From Lytechinus variegatus (Eukaryota; Echinodermata; Echinoidea; Temnopleuroida; Toxopneustidae), in assembly GCF_018143015.1 (NCBI RefSeq), contig NC_054758.1, positions 7,177,501-7,241,500 on the forward strand: 64,000 nt of DNA, written 5' to 3'. Below are positions 59,101-64,000 of the stretch, one piece after another. The stretch's first letter is position 1, and each line of letters begins with the position of its first letter. The notes beneath the pieces were generated by a model, which was given only the letters and a program-made list of their open reading frames with translations, was not told the origin of the DNA and made no database searches. The translations under genes and the position numbers were made by a program.

Positions 59101-62100
59101 TTATAAAGACTACATTAATATTTCTATTGACCAGGGCCCCGTTGCATAAAAGTTATTATCTTTACCCTCCAAAGGTAACTACCATGGCAATGCTGATCAT
59201 CAGCCAATCAAAATCAAGGATTCACTCGAAGCTACCATTGGATGCCAAAGTTACCATCATAATAATTTTTATGCAATGGACCCTCGCGGTTTTGAGACGA
59301 GGATTATCTATCAAATTTGAACGATCTCCATCACTATCTTACCAACAAATAAAATAATACACTTCATTTGCTTGGTACTTTGAATAATTACCCACATCTG
59401 TGAAATTTGAAACAGTCAAAATGCCCTCAGCTTTGCCTTGGGCATGTTTGAACCTAATCAAAGGTACCCCGGGGTTTGATTCTTATTAATATCCTAAATG
59501 TGTATCATTTGTACATTATATTGGTGAAGATGCTGACAGAAATTGATTGTTTTTCGTTTTGACCTAAGACCATTCCTCAAGTATGGCATAGGCTTAGAAT
59601 TTAGAGATATAATCTGCTTTCCTAATGATATTTCATAACTGTAGTTATTAGTCTTTACGAAATTTTTGTATAGAAAAGTAGTGTAACCATCAGGGCTTTT
59701 AAACATGTTCAAATGCCTGAATTCAAATTTTCCAAAAGAAAAGGGAGAGATCCAGTTTACGCTCACTCTGTAAGAAGCTAATTTTCCTACTTTTTGTCAA
59801 AGATACATGTTATTCAAAACATTGCTATTGGTATTAATAACAATACTATACTTACATCATCAACAATGAGTGCAAATACATTTCCCTCTAGGCTTTCTCT
59901 CACAATCTAGAAATTAAACAAAATAAATAAATGTTAAAATAGCCGGATTATTCCACATAATGGTCATTTTGTTTCTGTTAACAAGACTACTAAAATTTGT
60001 GAAAATGTTTCATATACATGCATAATGCCTTACCTCTTTACTATTGAGAAAGATATGGCTATTTTTAATCATCTGAGCCCCGTCTTTCAAAGAGTTACAA
60101 TTGATCAAATCAACCACAACTATGGATAGCCAGCAATGTCACCATCTTAAATACAAGTTTGTTCAAAATATTTTCTAGACATAATGGGTGATTTCAACAC
60201 CGTACTTGAAATAACGCTGGTGTTGGGATTGACCTCAGAAAATATGACGTATTTGAGCTCTGGTGTTGAATGTCGTCTGCTGAACCGAGCATTACAGCTG
60301 GTGTTGACGATCTACGTGCAATTTCCCTATTCACCAACACCAACCCCCAGGGATTGGGAAAATCGTGATTTCAAGTTCGGTGTTGGTGTTGATGAACTGT
60401 AGTTCACGAACAGGAGGCGAACACGATGAAACACCCCGTAAAATTATCTATTACAGTTAAGATGAGCGCAAATCATTATTTTTTTACACATTTTAATGAA
60501 ATACAATGTTTATGCTTCTGATTATTGCAGTGATTTTAACCTGTGCATTCTATACGATAAAATTTTACTGCAATTTCTTCCCGATTGCACTTTCGTTGTC
60601 GAGAATTTCTCGCGTAAAGTTGAGATGATCAGCAGCGGCCTTTTCACGCTCTCAACACCAACACCGTACTTGAAATCACCCAATGTATATTCATACATTC
60701 ACTGCTGTCTTGACAATTCAGTATGCTTATTTTTTTCAAAGGACATTGTGCAAATTTCCTAAAGAAAGAAAGTGTGCCATTGATGGATTTCCAAATACTT
60801 GAGGTTGATCTGATCAATCGTAAATTTTGTATGACAGGGCCCGGAAATATTTCATTCCAAGAATTATTCATTTTATTCATTACATTGTGGTATTTAATCA
60901 GCAATGTGAATATTACCTATTAGGAAGCAATAACTGTTTGAGTGTGGCTACTACAAACAGTATAAAATGCAGCACCCACACGCCAATATTGTAACATTAC
61001 AGGCTGATAATTTCCATCAAAAAGTGAGAGAACCTGTTCAGGCCCCCATCTCACAAAGAGGTACAATTGATCCAAGCAATCTCAACTGTATAGAAATCCA
61101 TTCAGACTACCATTTCTTTCTACATAAATTGCCATGGTGACCAGCAGCATCTTCATGTCACTAGCGGACCACCCACTTTGACTCAGCTATAATAAAAATT
61201 TCAACAAAAATTCAGTTTGCAGATGTGATGATGTAGTGGTTCAGTCACTTTACTCTTAAACCAAGGGTCGAGGGTGAAATCCCATCCGGTGCTTATGTCC
61301 TTTACCAAAGCACTAATACCACGTTTGTCACTCTCCACCCAGGTGTTAAATGGTTACCCGGTTGGATGTGAATATCAATGGGACTAGATTGGCATGTATG
61401 CACTAGTAAACAGTTGCCTGGCCAGGGGGCCGTTTCATAAAGCTGTTCGTAAGTTAAGAGCGACTTTAAGAACGACTGGTGATCCTTTCTTACGCGCTTA
61501 ACCATCGCCAATGAATATATCATTTACCACAAGAAAGGATCACCAGTCATTCTCACAGTCGCTCTTGATTTACGAACAGCTTCATGAAACGGCCCCCAGG
61601 ATACTCCACTTAGGTAGAGGAGATGGTGAACTCTATGTGTGGAACAGTGATGGATCCTATGACCGGGGTAATAATAATTGCATTTTCGAGCGCTCAAATA
61701 CACAAAATATAAAGCACTATCAAAATCATAACGATCATCATTAAAAGTGGAACAATTCAAAATCCAATATTTGTACCTTAGATCCACAATCCTTAAGTGT
61801 ACATCCAACTATATCAGCTCCCTGAAGAATCTTTGTTTGAAGGTCTGCATCATCAAGCTCGGCACCTTTAAGAAAACAAAATAATTTTGTTTCATGGTGA
61901 TATCCATAAAATCTCTAAAAGTAAGCTTTGTCATGTACTTGGTTTCACCACTGATGGTCTTATCCTCATCATCTACAAGTTTGGTCTAATTGGCATTTAG
62001 TCCATTTATTATTTGGATAATTTCTAATTAAGCTATACCCTTTTCGTCTACATTCCACTAGGTCTAATACCACTTAGCCTTCATTTCATAAAGTACAAAC

Positions 62101-62924
62101 CATTTGGCAGAAGTGGAATTTCAACCAACTGGGCATTAGACTAAGTGAAAATTACACTAAATTGGTATTGGACCAAATGACAAGCAGTCCCAATTGATAA
62201 TAGACCAAATGGTTTAACCCATGTGGTATTTGGTAGCCTTTCTGGGAAGTATAAACCAACTACATGTAGAACAAGTGAATACAAGGTGACGTAACATATG
62301 CTCCTACGACATATGATCTTACGACATTTGCTCCTGCGGCAATTGCTCCGATCAGAGGGAATAGGATTGTATTAGAGTTTTTGGTTCAGAATAATGTAAA
62401 GATGAGGGCCCGTATTCCGAAGTCGGGTTTAATTTAAACTCTGGTTTTAAGTTTTGGTTCAACTATGGAAAGCCAGTTGTTACATAAGTCTATAACAGCA
62501 GAGGTTCAATGTATCAGCTCATTTGACTCCCAAAACAATAATCTGCTTGGGAAGGATAAGAATGACAGTTGTCTTCACCATTAAATAATCAGTAAAGAGC
62601 ACATTAAACATTAGTTGAATTCACTGTAAACAAAATTTTGAAAATTTTGGCTTCCCATAATATTAGCACAGAGTTAGACCATGGTCTAGGTTAAACCAGA
62701 CTTCAGAATACGGGCCACAGAATTTATTTAGTTTTGGCTTAACATGCAGGTTCTCCATCAGAGCAATTGTCAGCAAAGAAAATGTCATGGAACTGAATAC
62801 AAACCTAGCAAACATATACCTTGCTCTTTCTTTCTTGCCAGAACAGTCGAGAGGAGAAATTCTTCTAGCCGCTTATCAGCTTCTTCACCAACACGCACAA
62901 TCTGTACACCGTTTACGATGTTTT
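51267..62924 (-). CDS. Senataxin/Sen1-like SF1B helicase, C-terminal part (10 exons; N-terminus outside the window)
   Basis: The model is complement(join(51267..53171, 54417..54507, 55867..55977, 56863..56997, 57470..57541, 58367..58542, 58914..59021, 59856..59906, 61777..61865, 62820..62924)). All junctions are GT-AG with consistent phases, giving about 946 residues. The first ~312 are the later helicase core of a UPF1-family SF1B enzyme, in order: IVRVG, ADIVGCTL, LIVDDACHC (motif II), VFLVGDREQ (III), DTQYRMEAEIAKYPS, IIFDVSDGKE, SIGIIAH, FFGLEKDVIIL (V), LVLTRAK (VI), then LIIVGN. The QYRM-FPS-LKT spacing and the NWNYLVDDATGRK tail resemble senataxin most. Family members unwind RNA:DNA or RNA duplexes in RNA processing. 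Several catalytic positions differ from consensus (see findings). The Walker A motif is not visible and must lie upstream. The last exon adds a ~600-residue disordered tail. ZNFX1- or UPF1-like assignment is the alternative. Confidence 0.85.
51412..51651 (-). repeat. Coding 60-bp tandem repeat in the helicase tail
   Basis: Four copies at an exact 60-bp period encode RLESLDRLATDPVQPERHHQ and close variants; the last copy is RLESLNRLATNPVQ and then diverges. The exact period and frame conservation show duplication within coding sequence. Confidence 0.92.
53400..53770. repeat. Degenerate ACCAAATGG / GGTCTAAT repeats
   Basis: Short motifs such as AGACCAAATGGCATATGGAC and GGTCTAATATCCATTTG recur at irregular spacing on both strands. 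A similar tract is at about 61,975-62,240. Both are in or next to helicase introns. Confidence 0.6.
53880..54390 (+). repeat. Tandem ~127-bp repeat with TGACCTTTGACCTTGATC, adjoining a helicase exon
   Basis: Three units share TGTTCAGTGATACTTGATTA, GTCCAAGTTTCATGAA and TGACCTTGGTCATGTGAC-like blocks. It ends in a GTTGACACCGCCGCCAAAGC and CTCTGCTTCGCAGGCAAGAC segment about 27 nt from the exon at 54417. I recall this kind of repeat from other marine invertebrates, unverified here. Confidence 0.7.
54417..54507 (-). CDS. Helicase exon, motif VI
   Basis: It encodes FLMSKQVLNLVLTRAK then FSLIIVGNMTRIKE. LTRAK at 54459-54473 is motif VI, with the arginine that contacts the nucleotide gamma-phosphate. 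Acceptor TTTTCAG, donor GTATAG (weak). Phase 2 in, 0 out. Confidence 0.88.
54622..54819 (-). mobile_element. Short TIR element (MITE), family A, with CATTTG target duplication
   Basis: Near-identical inverse copy of 38484-38700, with the same CAGGCCTACCAAC and GGCAGGCCTG ends. The 6-bp direct repeat CATTTG flanks it at 54616-54621 and 54820-54825. It is 19 bp shorter because the 38.5 kb copy duplicates a GGAGTTACTCC-type segment. Confidence 0.88.
55237..55842 (+). repeat. CAT/CAC trinucleotide array, about 600 bp (helicase intron)
   Basis: Imperfect ATCACC, ACCACC and ATCATC repeats with a larger nested period. It stops about 25 nt from the exon at 55867-55977. The His-rich and Met/Val-rich ORFs over it are artefacts. 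Confidence 0.93.
55867..55977 (-). CDS. Helicase exon, motif V
   Basis: It encodes QKILKPLVGTPADFFGLEKD then VIILCCTRTGGTPDDYG. FFGLEKD at 55917-55937 is motif V, with phenylalanine where the family normally has the glutamine of FQG. The donor GTTAGT was chosen because it restores DYGFL into the next exon, matching the GFL that precedes motif VI in the family. A CAT array starts about 20 nt away inside the intron. Confidence 0.87.
56550..56698. mobile_element. MITE with CGGCTCC...ACACAAAG ends
   Basis: The left end GGCTCCCTAACACAAAG and the right end CTTTGTGTAACGGAGCC are inverses with a few changes. It lies in a helicase intron. Confidence 0.6.
56863..56997 (-). CDS. Helicase exon, motif IV region (SIGII)
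   Basis: It encodes SLVNTAEASFIKELVCSF, then SIGIIAHTDGQRDLL. The family usually has IGIITPYRxQ here; the threonine and proline-tyrosine are replaced. The N..EA helix before it is conserved. Acceptor CGTACAG, donor GTGAGG. Confidence 0.87.
57225..57375 (-). mobile_element. tRNA-derived SINE, copy 4 (in a helicase intron)
   Basis: On the minus strand it reads GGGCGTCATGGTTCATTGGT with a B box GGTTCGATTCC and the shared CTGCACTCAACCCAGGTGAG body. It is shorter than copy 3 and truncated at its 3' side. Confidence 0.7.
57470..57541 (-). CDS. Helicase exon, YIIFDVSDG segment
   Basis: It encodes QESFFLRRYIIFDVSDGKES. The F-DV-DG-E pattern is typical of UPF1/senataxin-type helicases between the QYRM and IGII motifs. 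Acceptor TTGACAG, donor GTAAGT; both ends are split codons that match the neighbours. Confidence 0.87.
58367..58542 (-). CDS. Helicase exon, QYRM motif
   Basis: It encodes EAKELGFGRSMLTRIAQKF and DTQYRMEAEIAKYPSSVMYL then KLKTGKK. QYRMEA at 58426-58443 corresponds to QYRMHP in the family, with His-Pro replaced by Glu-Ala. The SM-TRI and LKT flanks are what point to senataxin. Donor GTAAGT. Confidence 0.88.
58914..59021 (-). CDS. Helicase exon, motif III
   Basis: It encodes ACHCLETELLLALQCKTKRV, then FLVGDREQEIIHIHSK. LVGDREQ at 58938-58958 is motif III, normally GDPKQLPP. The exon is 36 whole codons, phase 0 at both ends. Acceptor TTATAG, donor GTACGT. Confidence 0.88.
59137..59285. mobile_element. 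MITE with GGCCCCGTTGCATAAAA ends
   Basis: The left end GGCCCCGTTGCATAAAAGTT and the right end ATTTTTATGCAATGGACCCT are inverses. The centre has CATGGCAATGCTGATCATCA and CAGCCAATCA. A relative at about 47,447-47,548 keeps the same centre and one end. It lies in a helicase intron. Confidence 0.7.
59856..59906 (-). CDS. Helicase exon, motif II (Walker B)
   Basis: A 51-nt exon encoding IVRESLEGNVFALIVDD. With the next exon it forms VDDACHC; the family signature is DEAxQ, so Glu is Asp and Gln is His. Acceptor TTCTAG, donor GTAAGT, phase 0. Confidence 0.85.
60186..60690. mobile_element. Probable TIR element with GGGTGATTTCAA ends, internally repeated
   Basis: It begins GGGTGATTTCAACACCGTAC and ends GTACTTGAAATCACCC. 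A third related segment (GATTTCAAGTTCGGTGTTGG) lies at about 60,368-60,388. The motif CAACACCAACACC recurs throughout. Boundaries are approximate. Confidence 0.45.
61220..61690 (+). mobile_element. SINE of a related subfamily, split by a MITE
   Basis: The head has an A-box-like TGTAGTGGTTCAG and a degenerate B box (GGTGAAATCC). The body differs from copies 1-4 but keeps a CCACCCAGGTGTTAAATGG segment. The element is interrupted at 61427-61595 by an inverted-repeat element and resumes after it, ending near GGGGTAATAATAATTGC. Confidence 0.5.
61427..61595. mobile_element. Foldback MITE with CCAGG target duplication
   Basis: Arms of about 60 nt begin GGGCCGTTTCATAAAGCTGT and end with the near-perfect inverse. 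The 5-bp direct repeat CCAGG flanks it at 61422-61426 and 61596-61600. It is inserted in a SINE. Confidence 0.8.
61777..61865 (-). CDS. Helicase exon, ADIVGCTL segment
   Basis: It encodes AELDDADLQTKILQGADIVG then CTLKDCGSK. The ADIV-CT pattern precedes the Walker B strand in UPF1-like helicases. Acceptor CTTAAAG, donor GTACAA (weak). Confidence 0.83.
61975..62240. repeat. Degenerate ACCAAATGG / GGTCTAAT repeats, second tract
   Basis: Motifs GGTCTAATTGGCATTTAGTC, TTGGACCAAATGAC and AATAGACCAAATGG repeat as at 53.4-53.8 kb. Confidence 0.6.
62407..62716. mobile_element. MITE with GGCCCGTATTCCGAAGTC ends
   Basis: The left end GGCCCGTATTCCGAAGTC and right end GACTTCAGAATACGGGCC are near-perfect inverses, followed inside by TTTAA-rich and GGTT-rich arms. 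It lies in a helicase intron. A half-copy starts near 56,055 (GGCCCGTATTCTGCATTTGG). Confidence 0.7.
62820..62924 (-). CDS. Helicase exon, IVRVG segment (most upstream exon visible)
   Basis: It encodes NIVNGVQIVRVGEEADKRLE then EFLLSTVLARKKEQ. IVRVG is a family landmark between Walker A and Walker B. Acceptor TTCCCCAG, donor GTATAT. I found no further exon between here and 64,000. Confidence 0.83.
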
Positions 62925-64000
62925 CTGGGGAACGAAATTGGCAACATTTACAAAAACAGACTTTGAAGAGTTTTATGTAAATAGATTTCTACAGTTGCAC
63001 GAGAATTTAAATATAAAAAAAATCAAGAAAGGCGACAGCAAAACCCCTCCATAATTTGGAATTACCGCTATATCAAATATGAAGCTAATAAAAAAGTGAA
63101 ATAATCTCATGTGAAGTTAGACGTATAGCTAGGAGTACACAAATCTGAATTCTGTGTAACTGCAAGCCTTTAGATCTCAGCCGCAGATTGCGCGATCACA
63201 ACGAAAATTTGCATGATGGTAGAGAATGAAGTAATCTACGCAGTTTCATTGGTAAATTTCACAGAATTCATATATTTTTTATTTTATATGAATTAACTAT
63301 GCTAATTTATTCATGAAATCAATACTTTTTGCTCTGATTCACTAAATAAAGCTCCTAGAATGCTATTTTTTGGTGAATGGTCAATTCCATTGTGACTTAT
63401 GGGACATATGATACTTTTTTCCACATAACTGAGGTGCATATCTGAAATAGTAGCTGCACAAACATGAATTTACTTTATTAAACTGTAAGAAGAATACTGA
63501 AACTTACTATATACAAAAATGCATGCTATCAGCTTGGTTGTATAGGGTGCTATATCTTCAGAAATGTCATTGTGACTTATGGGACGTTGATGGACCACAC
63601 AAATTGAGCTCTTTTGTTCAAAGTGCCATATCTATCTCAGTTTTATGACAATGTTTTTTAATTTGGGCTGGGATATTAACCAGTGATAGTGCTTACTAAC
63701 AGTACTTGAATTGGACTTGATTCGTTTCATTTGTTTCAGTAGTTGTGTGCAATTGTGTGTGACTTATGGGACAAGTGAATGTGACTGATGGGACCCTATC
63801 TCATTTCATGGAATTTACATTTCCTCTCAATGACTTTTTAAGTCAAACTTAATTTCAGCATGAATAAATATTCCCTAATAAGATGACACCTTTAATAATT
63901 CATGCCATTGGGTCAGAAATAAATTCAACAAAGGGCAGAAACATCTTTTCATGCACTTCATTTATATAAAGGGAACATTAACCAAAAAAAAAGCTTCCTA
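62925..64000. other. No exon recognised; probable helicase intron
   Basis: On the minus strand this should be intron upstream of the IVRVG exon. No Walker A (GxxGxGKT) coding is visible. It holds the TGTGACTTATGGGAC repeats. Confidence 0.5.
63391..63794 (+). repeat. Four copies of TGTGACTTATGGGAC
   Basis: Copies at 63391, 63571 and 63758, and one with a single change at 63780. The first three are about 180-187 bp apart; the intervening sequence is not obviously repeated. Confidence 0.7.

Overview
This is eukaryotic, intron-rich, repeat-dense DNA from a marine deuterostome, most likely an echinoderm and probably a sea urchin. The organism call is inference. It rests on a complete cortactin gene split into many small exons, tRNA-derived SINEs, very abundant short inverted-repeat elements with GGGCC-type ends, long C/G homopolymer runs, and degenerate repeats built on a GCGCTTCGCGC core. 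I see no RNA genes, CRISPR arrays or prokaryotic features.

Layout. Positions 1-14,500 hold no gene I can support. They contain an inverted pair of 15-bp minisatellites (640-990 and 2,345-2,620), a ~6.2 kb foldback structure with long inverted arms (2,955-9,155), several tandem arrays and two SINEs. At 14,522-15,280 (+) an intact 252-codon ORF is related to the C-terminal tail of the helicase gene at the other end of the window. From 15,400 to 22,000 there are more mobile and tandem repeats, including a perfect 35-bp-stem hairpin.

A cortactin gene runs from 22,112 to 41,033 (+) in 14 coding exons. All splice sites are GT-AG, all phases agree, and the product is 558 residues: an acidic DDW Arp2/3-binding N-terminus, 5.5 cortactin repeats, a charged helical segment, a Pro/Tyr-rich region and a C-terminal SH3 domain. 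Its introns carry a broken non-LTR retrotransposon, a SINE, CAT-trinucleotide arrays touching exons, and a MITE whose pre-insertion sequence survives in the same array.

From 41,034 to 51,266 lies the cortactin 3' UTR and a gene-free spacer with a 1.7 kb foldback. From 62,924 down to 51,267 (-) are the last ten exons of a UPF1-family SF1B helicase that most resembles senataxin/Sen1; its Walker A end lies beyond the window. Several usually invariant helicase residues are changed. The last exon adds a ~600-residue basic, low-complexity tail with four 20-residue repeats and an RVSF motif. The two main genes are convergent. I see no sign that they act in one pathway.
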